Part shown: positions 25,293 through 33,922 of the stretch, piece by piece
How the letters are laid out: each line of letters opens with the position of its first letter
How positions within the stretch are numbered: position 1 is the first letter of the stretch
NCBI GenBank assembly: GCA_934371475.1
Contig: CAKRNX010000001.1
Location: forward strand, 43,757 to 107,756
Length of the DNA stretch: 64,000 nucleotides
From: an uncultured Lachnospiraceae bacterium
GTDB taxonomy: Bacteria; Bacillota; Clostridia; Lachnospirales; Lachnospiraceae
Direction: 5' to 3'
Program-made: the position numbers and the translations under genes
Notes under the pieces: generated by a model
Databases searched by the model: none
Seen by the model: the letters and a program-made list of their open reading frames with translations, nothing else
What the model was told of the DNA's origin: nothing

Positions 25293-26354
25293 TTAGAAAC
25301 CATATTCGTAATGTTCGTCTACATTGTCAACGGTAACTGCTGCAGCCTGAGTCATGGTAATGTCATCGTAGCTCTCCGGATCTGCTCCGTCTACCAGGAT
25401 TTCCTGTGCGATCTTCATTCCAAGTTCTGCAATCTTCGCCGGGCTGTTCTCACCGATTGCCATGATTTTGCCTTCTTTAATGTAATCATAACCTGTTTTG
25501 CTTCCGTCTGCTGCACTGATCAGTTTTACGGTTCCGTCTGTTCCATAAGTAATGCCTGCATTATCCAGTGCTGTCAGAGCGCCGATCAGCATCGGATCGT
25601 TCTCACCCATAACCAGGTTCACATCCGGGTTAGCTGTAATCAGGTCTTCTGCCGCTACCAGACCTTCATCGATTGTCCAGTTGCCCCAGCCCTGTCCGGT
25701 GATGGTGAATTTTGCATCTTCATTTGCTGCTTTACCGGAACTTACGATAGAGTCTTCCATCTCTTCTGCTGCTGCCCATGCTTCCTCTTCGGTGCATCCT
25801 GTACGCTGCATGATGATACCTGCCATCAGGCCGTCTCTTCTCTGTTTGCCGGCGATTGATCCGGTATTTCCGCTCAGCAGAACTGCACTGATCTCATAGT
25901 CAGGATCCAGTGATTCTGCATAATATTTACCAACCGCCAGGCCATTCTGCTCATTATCGGAGTATACGGTAGTCACCTGCATACTCATGTCATCTACACC
26001 GGAGTCAAGATTGATCACCGGAATACCTGCATCATAGGCTGCCTGCTGGCTGGCAGTAGCAGCGCTGGGATCTACGCAGTCCAGGAAGATCAGATCTACG
26101 CCGGAAGCTGCCAGTGTCTCCATATTTTCCAGTTCTTTTGTCGTGTCGTTATTGGCATCCAGTACGGTGCATTCCCATCCCAGATCATCGCAGGTAGCCT
26201 GTACGATATCACCGATGGATGCGTAGTAGGATCCGTTTGCTGTTCTCAGTGCGAAACCGATAGAAATAGAGTCATCCGCAGATGCTGTCATCGCTCCAAC
26301 TGTACATGCAGCTAAAATACCTGTTCCAATAAGTGCCATTGCTTTTTTGTTCAT
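25293..26354 (-). CDS. RbsB-type sugar-binding protein
   Basis: 353 residues from the ATG at 26354 (RBS GGAGGAACG). Signal peptide 'MNKKAMALIGTGILAACTVG' ends near ASADDS; LAAC could be a lipobox, or cleavage could be after ASA. The periplasmic-binding-protein type 1 fold is clear ('GSYYASIGDIVQATCDDLGW', 'DLIFLDCVDPSAA', 'GIPVINLDSGVDD'). Extracellular receptor of the transporter. First gene of the catabolic operon. Confidence 0.9.
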   Translation of the reverse strand: MNKKAMALIGTGILAACTVGAMTASADDSISIGFALRTANGSYYASIGDIVQATCDDLGWECTVLDANNDTTKELENMETLAASGVDLIFLDCVDPSAATASQQAAYDAGIPVINLDSGVDDMSMQVTTVYSDNEQNGLAVGKYYAESLDPDYEISAVLLSGNTGSIAGKQRRDGLMAGIIMQRTGCTEEEAWAAAEEMEDSIVSSGKAANEDAKFTITGQGWGNWTIDEGLVAAEDLITANPDVNLVMGENDPMLIGALTALDNAGITYGTDGTVKLISAADGSKTGYDYIKEGKIMAIGENSPAKIAELGMKIAQEILVDGADPESYDDITMTQAAAVTVDNVDEHYEYGF

Positions 26355-26410
26355 GTGTCGTTCCTCCTTCAATACTGTGTTTGTTTTTGCTTACATCAGA
26401 TGTGATGTGC

Positions 26411-26447
26411 CCCCACCTCGCATCAAAAATGCCGGGGCATTCTTGTT
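26411..26447. repeat. Family B repeat fragment
   Basis: Reverse-orientation piece with CACCTCGCA and AATGCCGGGGCATTCTTG, lying in the untranslated leader of the sugar operon. Confidence 0.5.
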
Positions 26448-26542
26448 TTGCCTGCATTCTGCAGGCTACCCCCTGTACGTGTTGCGGAAATATCTTGATT
26501 GTTTTTGATTGTTTTGTCTGTCTTTCCGCTCCATGTGCTCAT

Positions 26543-26571
26543 ATATTATCACATCCCTTTTCGTTTTTCAA
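26543..26571 (-). promoter_or_regulatory. Promoter of the sugar operon
   Basis: TTGAAA (26571-26566) and TAATAT (26548-26543) with a 17-base spacer on the minus strand. A half-site ACACAGT near 26374-26380 resembles the palindrome in the divergent deoC leader. Confidence 0.6.
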
Positions 26572-26673
26572 CCATATCTTTGTTGTTTTTTGCTCTTTTT
26601 TATGCTTTTTTTAAATTTTTGTGCTAATTGCCAGTTTTTCTTTCATTTTCAATCATATTCGATCATTTTTATA

Positions 26674-26734
26674 TTGACTTTTCCCATACCATTCATTATA
26701 ATTATCACAAGAAGTGGGGCTGACACAGTTGTGT
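26674..26734 (+). promoter_or_regulatory. Promoter and candidate operator of deoC-deoR
   Basis: TTGACT (26674-26679) and TATAAT (26697-26702) with a 17-base spacer. About 20 bases downstream lies the palindrome ACACA-GT-TGTGT (26723-26734), a likely site for the DeoR-type regulator encoded in the operon. Confidence 0.7.
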
Positions 26735-26803
26735 TACCCAGAGTGTTTTGACGCAAGGTCAGGCACTACAACTATTATCATTCATGAAAAAGGAGAACTT
26801 CTT

Positions 26804-27454
26804 ATGACACATGCTGAAATTTTATCCAAAGTAGACCACACGCTGCTGGCTCAGACTTCCACATGGGAGCAGATCAAAGCAATCTGTGATGATGCCATGC
26901 ATTACCACACCGCTTCCGTATGCATTCCTCCCTGCTATGTAAAACAGGCAAAGGAATATACCGGCGATAAAATGGCGATCTGCACGGTGATCGGCTTCCC
27001 CAACGGCAACCACACCACGGCCGCCAAGCTGTTTGAGACCAGGGACGCGCTGGCAAACGGTGCAGACGAAATTGATATGGTCATTAACGTAGGAATGCTC
27101 AAAGCAGGCAACTATGATTATGTGTTAAATGAGATCAGAGAACTGAAACAGGCCTGCGGAAATAAAATTCTGAAAGTCATTATTGAAACCTGCCTGCTGA
27201 CAGACGAAGAAAAGATTAAGATGTGTGAGCTGGTAACAGAAGCCGGAGCTGACTATATCAAAACTTCTACCGGTTTTTCCACCGGCGGAGCTACATTTGA
27301 CGATGTAAAACTTTTTGCCGAGCATGTAGGCCCCCATGTCAAGATCAAGGCTGCCGGCGGCATCTCTTCTTTTGATGACGGCGAAAAGTTCATCAGCCTG
27401 GGCGCTTCCCGTCTTGGCACCAGCCGCCTGGTTAAGATCGAAAAATCACTGTAA
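26804..27454 (+). CDS. deoC: Deoxyribose-phosphate aldolase
   Basis: 216 residues from the ATG at 26804 (RBS AAGGAG). '[15 protein letters not shown]', '[15 protein letters not shown]', '[16 protein letters not shown]', Schiff-base Lys in '[10 protein letters not shown]' and '[14 protein letters not shown]' define the DERA family. Cleaves 2-deoxyribose 5-phosphate to glyceraldehyde 3-phosphate and acetaldehyde. It diverges from the pentitol-type operon and is followed by a DeoR regulator; no nucleoside phosphorylase or phosphopentomutase is nearby, so the natural substrate may be another sugar phosphate. Confidence 0.92.
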   Translation: MTHAEILSKVDHTLLAQTSTWEQIKAICDDAMHYHTASVCIPPCYVKQAKEYTGDKMAICTVIGFPNGNHTTAAKLFETRDALANGADEIDMVINVGMLKAGNYDYVLNEIRELKQACGNKILKVIIETCLLTDEEKIKMCELVTEAGADYIKTSTGFSTGGATFDDVKLFAEHVGPHVKIKAAGGISSFDDGEKFISLGASRLGTSRLVKIEKSL

Positions 27455-27499
27455 AACACACTTCTGGACAAATACCGGATTTCAGAATGGAGGAACTGT

Positions 27500-28321
27500 A
27501 TGTTAGCTGTAGAAAGAGAAAAAAAAATTCTGGATTATCTTTCAGAAAATCATGTGGCAACAACCCAGTCTCTGTGTGACCTTACAGATGCTTCCCTTGC
27601 CACAATCCGTCGTGATCTGAATACTCTTTCCGAGCGCGGCCTGCTGTTACGGACCCACGGAGGAGCGCAGGTAATCAGCCATACAGAGACTCCTGCCGCT
27701 GTATCATCTGTTTCCGGCGGCAATGACGTGATCAGCGGACTGACTCTGCCTGATTACGTCAACACGCCTCAGTATCAGTATAAAAATGCCATTGCCGCCA
27801 AGGCAGTGGATTTCATCCACTCCAATGACATTGTGTTTATCGGAGCCGGTGTAACATGTACGCTTCTGTGCCGTCATCTCAATAACAGCAACCGGAAAAA
27901 TGTCACGGTAGTCACGACCAATATTACCGGTGTGCTGGAGCTGGCACGCAATCCGCGTATTACGACCTTTCTGCTGGGTGGGACGGTTCACCGCGTGACC
28001 AATCACATTGAGACACTGGATGACTATACGCTGCAGAGTCTGAGCAAGCTCTTTTTTGACAAGGCATTTTTTACCGTGGACGGCATTGATCTGTACAATG
28101 GTTACTCGATCATCAACCATGCACAGCTGCAGCTGTTTCACTATCTGTTAGAGAACACCAGCAAAATCTATATGCTGGCCAGTGAGGGAAAGTATGATAA
28201 ACGCACCTTTACATATCTGTGCGACCTCGATGCGATCCCTTACGTGATCGCCAATGAGTGCATCAGGGATGAATACCGGAACTACTATCAGACACACGGG
28301 GTGACGCTGTATACGACATGA
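27500..28321 (+). CDS. DeoR family transcriptional regulator
   Basis: 273 residues, RBS GGAGG. N-terminal HTH: 'REKKILDYLSENHVATTQSL' and 'ASLATIRRDLNTLSERGLLL'. The rest is a DeoR sugar-phosphate-sensing domain ('FIGAGVTCTLLCRHL', 'VTVVTTNITGVLELA', 'FFTVDGIDLYNGYS'). It sits after deoC and very likely controls both deoC and the divergent sugar operon in response to a phosphorylated sugar. Confidence 0.92.
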   Translation: MLAVEREKKILDYLSENHVATTQSLCDLTDASLATIRRDLNTLSERGLLLRTHGGAQVISHTETPAAVSSVSGGNDVISGLTLPDYVNTPQYQYKNAIAAKAVDFIHSNDIVFIGAGVTCTLLCRHLNNSNRKNVTVVTTNITGVLELARNPRITTFLLGGTVHRVTNHIETLDDYTLQSLSKLFFDKAFFTVDGIDLYNGYSIINHAQLQLFHYLLENTSKIYMLASEGKYDKRTFTYLCDLDAIPYVIANECIRDEYRNYYQTHGVTLYTT

Positions 28322-28335
28322 TAAGCTATCAGAAT

Positions 28336-28350
28336 ACTGGGTGACCCAGT
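28336..28350. repeat. 15-bp palindrome after deoR
   Basis: ACTGGGT-G-ACCCAGT, perfect 7-bp arms with one central base, 14 bases after the deoR stop. Role unknown. Confidence 0.5.
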
Positions 28351-28360
28351 TAAATTATGA

Positions 28361-28552
28361 GGCTGCCTGCAGACTGGAACAGAATCACGCTGATCCATAG
28401 CGAGCATTCCGTCGGGAGGCCTGTGCTAGCTGCTGCCACCGAGCGCACTGTCTGAGCCGCAGGCGAGTAAGCGCGAATGGCAGCTAACTGGCGCACGGGC
28501 CAAGCAGGAAGCGCAGCGAGTCAGCGCTAACTGTTCCAGTCTGCAGGCAGCC
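28361..28552. repeat. 192-bp structured intergenic element with perfect 22-bp terminal inverted repeat
   Basis: The outer arms (28361-28382 and 28531-28552, starting GGCTGCCTGCAGACTGG) are perfectly complementary over 22 bp. Inside, GGCCTGTGC pairs with GCACGGGCC (one G-T), TAGCTG pairs with CAGCTA, and two small hairpins (CGCT/AGCG and AGCGC/GCGCT) add branches. GC-rich compared with surroundings. No ORF. It lies between convergent deoR and DUF1622 genes, so it may serve as a two-way terminator or be a structured RNA or MITE. Confidence 0.75.
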
Positions 28553-28556
28553 CGTT

Positions 28557-28901
28557 TCACTCCTCTTTTTTCCCGATCCGATCCTCTTCCTTGATCTCCC
28601 AGTGCAGCAGGAATGTCAGCGCCGCACGCAGGGCAATGATGCCGGCCACCAGAGCAATCTCACTCCACTCGCGGACAATCACCGTTCTAAGGATCTCACT
28701 GCCGATCTTGAACTCCAGTCCCATCGACAGGCCTCTGGCCAGATAAACCCCCGTATCCCCTGCCCGGTGCAGCCATTTGATAAAGCCGGTCACGCCGCTC
28801 CAGATGATAATCGCCACACCGATAAATTCGAAAAGAAGTATCGCCACATTTGCAATATTCTCCAGTATCTGCTCCAAAATCCCCACTACATAAAGTATCA
28901 T
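28557..28901 (-). CDS. DUF1622 family membrane protein
   Basis: 114 residues with three hydrophobic segments. 'LFEFIGVAIIIWSGVTGF', 'ARGLSMGLEFKIGSEILRT' and 'IIALRAALTFLLHWEIKEE' are the pattern of DUF1622, a small conserved bacterial membrane family of unknown function. Its promoter lies at 29001-29029. Monocistronic. Confidence 0.88.
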   Translation of the reverse strand: MILYVVGILEQILENIANVAILLFEFIGVAIIIWSGVTGFIKWLHRAGDTGVYLARGLSMGLEFKIGSEILRTVIVREWSEIALVAGIIALRAALTFLLHWEIKEEDRIGKKEE

Positions 28902-29000
28902 AACCTTCCCTCCTGTAAATTTCCGGCAGCTCCGTGACTGCCTGTTTCCCGGTACAGCTTACGTAAATCTTCCGCAGTTTCAAAAATGCTCCGGCATTTT

Positions 29001-29029
29001 AGTATAACATTTCGGCCAATTTTTCTCAA
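29001..29029 (-). promoter_or_regulatory. Promoter of the DUF1622 gene
   Basis: TTGAGA (29029-29024) and TATACT (29006-29001), 17-base spacer, minus strand. Directly after the -10 lies AAAATGC-CGGA-GCATTTT, a small hairpin or operator derived from a family B repeat. The remaining bases up to 29224 hold a family B fragment and a GATGGGA/TTCCCATC hairpin. Confidence 0.65.
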
Positions 29030-29224
29030 CGTAATCTTCAATTATCCAAATACAATGCATAACTTTATTTCTGATTCAAGAATGCCCCGGCAGGATTGCA
29101 GAGATGGGAGTCACTTTCCCATCTGATGTTTCGGTAAAAGCTTTTCTCCTTCTGCTATTTTCTCTGGTTTTTTGCACCTTTTAGTGCTATGATACACAAA
29201 ACGACATATTAAGAAGGTGACCGA

Positions 29225-31261
29225 ATGAACACGCAGAAACAGATCCTGGATCACATTGATACCGCTTATTCTTATCAGCTGGCCAAACAGATGGAACAAT
29301 TCCGCTCCAATCCTGTGCTGGGCTACCGCCCTTCCGGCTCTGTGGCTGAATACGAGACCGGCGAGATGCTGCTCCGGGAAATGACAGCTATCGGTCTGCA
29401 GCAGGTACATAAAGACGCCATCAAAGCCGACGGCTGGGAATTTCAGAGAGCCGTCCTCACCTGTACAGATGCCGATGGCACATCTCATCAGATCCAGCTG
29501 GGCGCATACCAGACAGAATTTATTACAGACGGCTCCACTGCATTTTCCCTTGTGTATCTGGGCCGCGGAACTGAAGAAGATTATCAGGACCGGGATGTAA
29601 CCGGCAAGCTTGTGCTGGCAGATATCAACCAGCGTGATGAATGGTGGATCAATTATCCGGTCTATCAGGCGCATCTGAAAGGTGCCAGCGCACTGATCGC
29701 CGTCCAGGACGGAGGATATGGTGAATTTGACGAGGAAGCCCTCAATGCCCAGGATATTGCAGGGCCGTCCAGCGCGCCCGCTTTCTCCATTTCCAGAAAG
29801 GATGCCGCACTGCTGAAATCTCTGCTGGCGGAACAGGGCGGAGAGATTTCTGTTACCCTGGACGCTTTCAGCCGCATCATGCCCGACTGTACCACCTACA
29901 ATATCGTAGGCATGATCCCCGGCATTCATCCTGATCGGATGATTATGCTTTCCGCTCACTATGATTCCTATTTCTCCGGATTTCAGGATGACAACACCGC
30001 CATTGCCATGATGCTTGGCATCGCAAAGGCACTGACTGACAGCGGATACCGGCCGCACAACACGCTGGTGTTCTGCGCTATGGCCGCAGAAGAATGGGGC
30101 GTCATTGATTCGGTCTTCGACTGGTCAACCGGTGCCTATGAGCAGGTATTTACCGCCCATCCCGAATGGGTGGGAAAAGTTATTGCTGATCTGAATTTTG
30201 AACTGCCCGCGCTTGCCCACGGCACCAGGGCCCGCATCCGCAGCTGCTATGAATATACTTCCTACCTGAAGGAATTTCTGTCAGATCTGCCTGTCCTGAC
30301 CCGAGCCTATCCGGAGGATCCCGCCGTCACTGCTCCGATTGAGACATGGTCTGACGATTTTTCCATCGCCATCTCAGGTATTCCATCGATGGTCAACGAT
30401 TTTACCGGCGGCAGTTTTATGGAGACCCACTATCACTCTCAGTTCGATAATGACAGTTTTTATGATGAACGTGTCTACCGGCTGCACCATGAGCTTTTTG
30501 CTCTGCTGGTTCATGCATTGGATCAGACAGCGGTGGTTCCGCTGTGTTTTTCACCACTGTTTGAACGGCTTGCGAACGGCATTGCTGAACTGCAGTCCTA
30601 CATCCGCCAGCAGGGCGTCCACCCGGAGCTGGAAAACAGTCTTGCAACCGCATCCGCTCTGCTCTCCTCCGCCGTGGAAAAAGCAGAACATGACTATGTA
30701 CATATCCGGGAATGCAATCAGCTTTACCTGGATCATCTCCGGAACGGACGCAGCCGGGAAGCGGAAGAACTGTTCGTGCAAACCCGCGGACTGGAACGCG
30801 GCGCATTACAGTCATTTAAAAAGGAGCAGGATACCTTTGTCCGGATTGACTGGTATGGAAATGTATTCTGCACCCATGAAATCCTCGGTCAGAATATCCG
30901 TCTGCTGGAAGGCTGCATCCGCAACCTGGAAGAGCACAGTATTTCTTCTGCTCTGCGCAAACTCTATCAGGTGGACAACAATGCGTATGCTTTCATGTTT
31001 GACCGGGAAGTGTACCACCATTTCACAGACTCCATGCTGCATCAGCCAAAAGAACGTCTGAAATGGGGTTATCAAAGGCTGGCAGGACACGAAGATCTCT
31101 ATGATCTCGTCAAAAGCCTGTTGCAAAAAGAAGCTTCGGGCAGCGAAGCGGACTGCTCACCCGAGATTGCAGGACTTATGAAAGTCTGCGACAGACAGTA
31201 CCGGCTCTTATCTGAGAACATCGAACAGATCTGCCAGGTACTGAGAGAATATTTTATATAA
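29225..31261 (+). CDS. M28 family zinc aminopeptidase with PA domain
   Basis: 678 residues. A PA-like insert spans about residues 100-215. The M28 core follows: 'MLSAHYDSYFSGFQDDNTAI' (His245, Asp255/256), 'AMAAEEWG' (Glu289/290) and 'METHYHSQFDN' with the last His ligand. No signal peptide, so probably cytoplasmic. The C-terminal 220 residues form a helical extension without a recognised family. Expected to release N-terminal amino acids from peptides. Separated by 43 bases from the GNAT gene and probably cotranscribed. Confidence 0.88.
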   Translation: MNTQKQILDHIDTAYSYQLAKQMEQFRSNPVLGYRPSGSVAEYETGEMLLREMTAIGLQQVHKDAIKADGWEFQRAVLTCTDADGTSHQIQLGAYQTEFITDGSTAFSLVYLGRGTEEDYQDRDVTGKLVLADINQRDEWWINYPVYQAHLKGASALIAVQDGGYGEFDEEALNAQDIAGPSSAPAFSISRKDAALLKSLLAEQGGEISVTLDAFSRIMPDCTTYNIVGMIPGIHPDRMIMLSAHYDSYFSGFQDDNTAIAMMLGIAKALTDSGYRPHNTLVFCAMAAEEWGVIDSVFDWSTGAYEQVFTAHPEWVGKVIADLNFELPALAHGTRARIRSCYEYTSYLKEFLSDLPVLTRAYPEDPAVTAPIETWSDDFSIAISGIPSMVNDFTGGSFMETHYHSQFDNDSFYDERVYRLHHELFALLVHALDQTAVVPLCFSPLFERLANGIAELQSYIRQQGVHPELENSLATASALLSSAVEKAEHDYVHIRECNQLYLDHLRNGRSREAEELFVQTRGLERGALQSFKKEQDTFVRIDWYGNVFCTHEILGQNIRLLEGCIRNLEEHSISSALRKLYQVDNNAYAFMFDREVYHHFTDSMLHQPKERLKWGYQRLAGHEDLYDLVKSLLQKEASGSEADCSPEIAGLMKVCDRQYRLLSENIEQICQVLREYFI

Positions 31262-31304
31262 CAGAAAGGATAAACAGCGCTTTTCGGCGCCAGTTAATGT
31301 AATT

Positions 31305-31940
31305 ATGGACAGCGATCGATTATACCGCGTACAAAAAGAAGATCTGCCCAAGCTGGAGCAGATGCTGAATCTGTGCTTTTGTCATGACCCTCTCTATGAA
31401 ACGCTCATCCCGGATCCGGACGTGCGCAAACGTCTGATGCCGGAGCTTTTCCACTGTGATATGGATGAGTTTTTTGAGACGTGTGAAATCTTTGCAGACT
31501 CCCCCGAACTCAACGGGCTGCTGGTGGTTTCTGATGAAGCGGAACCCTATAATGTGTTTCAGTTTTATCTTTCTGAAGCCAAGGCCACGCTAATGACAGA
31601 TGCCTGTCTGATCAAGGAGGATCCCTCCCTGAAGACTTTCTCCAATTTCATGAAAGGAGGAGACTACCTGAACTCCAGCTGGACCTCCCAGCTGCATCAG
31701 GACAACCGACTGCATATTATTTATCTGGCAGTGAACCCTGCCATGCAGCATCACGGGATCGCGGCTGAACTGATGAACGAGGCTATTGCCTACGCCGAAA
31801 AACACCGGATGATGATCTCCCTGGAGACCCACAACGAAAAAAATCTGGAATTTTACCAGCAGTTTGGCTTCAAACTTTACGGCGTTCTCAAAAAAAATTT
31901 CCCGCTCAAGCAGTATTGCCTGATACGGGAAGTTCAGTAA
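31305..31940 (+). CDS. GNAT family N-acetyltransferase
   Basis: 211 residues. The acetyl-CoA motif is 'LAVNPAMQHHGIAAELMNEA' (Q/R-x-x-G-x-A variant), followed by 'LETHNEKNLEFYQQFGFKLY'. Substrate unknown. The start has no strong RBS close by, so translation may be coupled to the upstream peptidase or start elsewhere. Ends at a strong terminator. Confidence 0.85.
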   Translation: MDSDRLYRVQKEDLPKLEQMLNLCFCHDPLYETLIPDPDVRKRLMPELFHCDMDEFFETCEIFADSPELNGLLVVSDEAEPYNVFQFYLSEAKATLMTDACLIKEDPSLKTFSNFMKGGDYLNSSWTSQLHQDNRLHIIYLAVNPAMQHHGIAAELMNEAIAYAEKHRMMISLETHNEKNLEFYQQFGFKLYGVLKKNFPLKQYCLIREVQ

Positions 31941-31944
31941 ATCA

Positions 31945-32008
31945 AAATACCCCGCTTCTCACTTACTGTGTGTGTACAGTCCTTAAGAAAGCGGGGTATT
32001 TCATTTTT
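31945..32008. terminator. Bidirectional terminator
   Basis: Perfect 13-bp arms AAATACCCCGCTT and AAGCGGGGTATTT around a 31-base loop, with T-rich sequence on both outer sides. Ends the GNAT gene and, in reverse, the phoU unit. Confidence 0.85.
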
Positions 32009-32066
32009 ATTCCTGTCAGCTGCGTCACCCCGAACCGAGTGCAGATTTCCTGTTATCATTGATCGG

Positions 32067-32312
32067 TTATCTGTTCGCGAGAAACCAGGCGCCCCCCAGA
32101 AATCCCACAAAAAATCCGGTATATCCCACCGCACAGAAAATCACAGTCTGACCGCCGTGAAGTGTTCCCTTAACGGCCTCCACCGCCAGCGCCGAAGCAC
32201 CCAGCGCTGCCAGGCACCAGAACACAATATTCACAACAAGAAAGATCCACGCAGTCTGCACATGGCTTATGTCATGAAGTTTTTCTGAAACATGATATAG
32301 TCGTTCCATCAT
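32067..32312 (-). CDS. Small membrane protein downstream of phoU
   Basis: 81 residues with two hydrophobic helices (AWIFLVVNIVFWCLAALGAS and IFCAVGYTGFFVGFLGGAWF). The start follows GAGGCG seven bases after the phoU stop, so it is coexpressed with PhoU. No family recognised. Confidence 0.7.
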   Translation of the reverse strand: MMERLYHVSEKLHDISHVQTAWIFLVVNIVFWCLAALGASALAVEAVKGTLHGGQTVIFCAVGYTGFFVGFLGGAWFLANR

Positions 32313-32319
32313 AATCGCC

Positions 32320-32964
32320 TCACATCTTATGCTGTCCGGTGATGGAGAAAATCACCCACTCGGCAATATTTGTAGCATGATCTCCGATACGCTCAAAGTA
32401 TTTGGCTACCATCAGAAGATCTGCCGCCTGCTCTCCGTTATCTGCATTCTCGCGGATCAGCACAATCAGTTCCTCCTTTACACGGTTAAACAGATCATCT
32501 ACCACGTCATCATGGCGGATTACTTTTTTCGCCCGCTCCAGATCCTTCTCCACATAGGCCTGCAGACTGGAAATCAGCATCACCATCGTCTCCTTGGCCA
32601 TCTGTTCAATATGGGTCAGTTTTTTAATATATGGAGTATCTGCCATCATAACCGTCAGTTCTGAAATATCCACCGCATGATCTCCAATTCTCTCCATATC
32701 TGTGATCATCTTCAGTGCTGCTGAAATCACACGCAGGTCTCTGGCTACCGGCTGCTGCTGCAGCAGGAGTTTCAGGCAGAGATTCTCAATTTGTCTCTCC
32801 TGCTGATCGATATCCCGATCGCCCTCCATCGCTGCTCTCGCCTCCTCGGCATTCTGATGGATCAGTGCATCTACCGCAGACTCAATCGCCTGCTCAATCA
32901 TGGTTCCCATGGTGATAATTTCTTCATTCAGCTGTGCAAGCTGTTCGTCAAAACGATTCCGCAT
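32320..32964 (-). CDS. phoU: PhoU phosphate-signalling protein
   Basis: 214 residues from the ATG at 32964. Two PhoU repeats with the metal-binding motif pairs 'DMERIGDHAVDISELT' and 'YFERIGDHATNIAEW'. PhoU links the Pst transporter to the PhoR/PhoP system and dampens phosphate signalling. Here it is about 19 kb from the pst operon instead of at its end, and is followed by a small membrane protein gene. Confidence 0.95.
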   Translation of the reverse strand: MRNRFDEQLAQLNEEIITMGTMIEQAIESAVDALIHQNAEEARAAMEGDRDIDQQERQIENLCLKLLLQQQPVARDLRVISAALKMITDMERIGDHAVDISELTVMMADTPYIKKLTHIEQMAKETMVMLISSLQAYVEKDLERAKKVIRHDDVVDDLFNRVKEELIVLIRENADNGEQAADLLMVAKYFERIGDHATNIAEWVIFSITGQHKM

Positions 32965-33165
32965 AATACTCAAACCCTTCCGTCTTCTATTTTCTTTGTT
33001 CTGTGATTTTTTCAAGAATACCCCGGCATTCTTTTCCATACTGCGTTTTTATTGTATTCCGGCATTGTAAAATCAAGTATCCCGCGGATGTAAAATCAAA
33101 GTAAATTTTAAGTGCGATATTCCGCACGCGAACAGGCTGAGTCAGTAATTTTCCTCAACATAAAA

Positions 33166-33198
33166 AGAGATGCGCGGATTTATTCCATACACATCTCT
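33166..33198 (-). terminator. Intrinsic terminator
   Basis: AGAGATG/CATCTCT arms followed on the minus strand by a T run; ends the small membrane protein gene at 33401-33706. Confidence 0.65.
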
Positions 33199-33210
33199 CA
33201 TTCTTCTATA

Positions 33211-33360
33211 TTATTATTGGGATTACAGTGTCAAAAAGTCTGATCCTGCCTGTGCCTGCATGCCTGTAACAATCCGGGTAATTCGGGTTCAAGAATGCCC
33301 CGGCATTCTTGCTGCGAGGTGCGCGTCATGCATCTGCATGGCATATTTCTTCTGCGCAGC
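33211..33360. repeat. Family D repeat followed by family B repeat
   Basis: Family D (33211-33285) reads GATTACAGTGTCAAAAAGTC then CCTGTGCCTGCA; related copies lie at 43129 and 51004. Family B (33290-33360) is one of the clearest copies: CAAGAATGCCCCGGCATTC, GCTGCGAGGTGCGCGTCATG, CATATTTCTTCTGCGCA. Confidence 0.65.
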
Positions 33361-33400
33361 GGCAGAACAACTCAGGAGATTCATTCTTTCATAAACTGTC

Positions 33401-33706
33401 TTACGCTTTGGCCCGTGTACTTTTTCTTTCTACCCATCCCCAGAGCTTATACATCAAAAAGCCCCAGACCAGAAACAGTGCAATCAGCCCCCACATGGGC
33501 ACCGGTGAAGTATACCTTGTTCCATCGACATAATTCGAAAAGTTTGGGATGTCCGCATAATAATATGCACCTGCTCCGAAGTCCAGGCTGTCAATGAGTC
33601 CCATGCCGTTTGCCATAATATACACTGCGGCAATGACAGTCAGTATCAGCACTGTGCCATTTATCATACGAAACCAGTTTCTCTTCTTTTCTGTCTTTTT
33701 CTTCAT
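33401..33706 (-). CDS. Small membrane protein, unknown
   Basis: 101 residues from the Met at 33706 (AAGGTG upstream); Met at 33724 is an alternative. Basic N-terminus, helix 'GTVLILTVIAAVYIMANG', a Tyr-rich loop (GAGAYYYADIPNF), then a second helix (MWGLIALFLVWGFLMYKLWG) and a basic tail. This two-helix architecture with an outside loop is not one I can name. Transcribed in the same direction as the YeiH gene upstream, with a family B repeat between. Confidence 0.65.
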   Translation of the reverse strand: MKKKTEKKRNWFRMINGTVLILTVIAAVYIMANGMGLIDSLDFGAGAYYYADIPNFSNYVDGTRYTSPVPMWGLIALFLVWGFLMYKLWGWVERKSTRAKA

Positions 33707-33800
33707 ACCTGTCACCTTTTTCATGTTTTCACTTTTACTTATTTTTTCAGCGATACCATTCACAATTTCCCTGCGAACCACAGACTGTGCAGACCGCTAT

Positions 33801-33872
33801 TCAAGAATGCTCCAGCATTTTTGCTGCGAGGTATGTATCATCCATCTGCATGACATATTTTTTTACGCACCT
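33801..33872. repeat. Family B repeat
   Basis: TTCAAGAATGCTCCAGCATT, GCTGCGAGGTATG and CATGACATATTTTTTTACGC: a diverged copy of the family B core between two membrane protein genes. Confidence 0.65.
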
Positions 33873-33922
33873 TCTGCATCTGCACTCCGTTTCGGTCGGC
33901 GACAACTCCGACATTCTGCATC

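Noticed and set aside
28322..28556. Group II intron or IS element in the structured region
   Set aside because: Only about 190 bp, no domain V-like hairpin identified, no reverse transcriptase or transposase reading frame.
29111..30058. 315-codon minus-strand frame
   Set aside because: Antisense to the M28 peptidase gene, whose catalytic motifs are clear.
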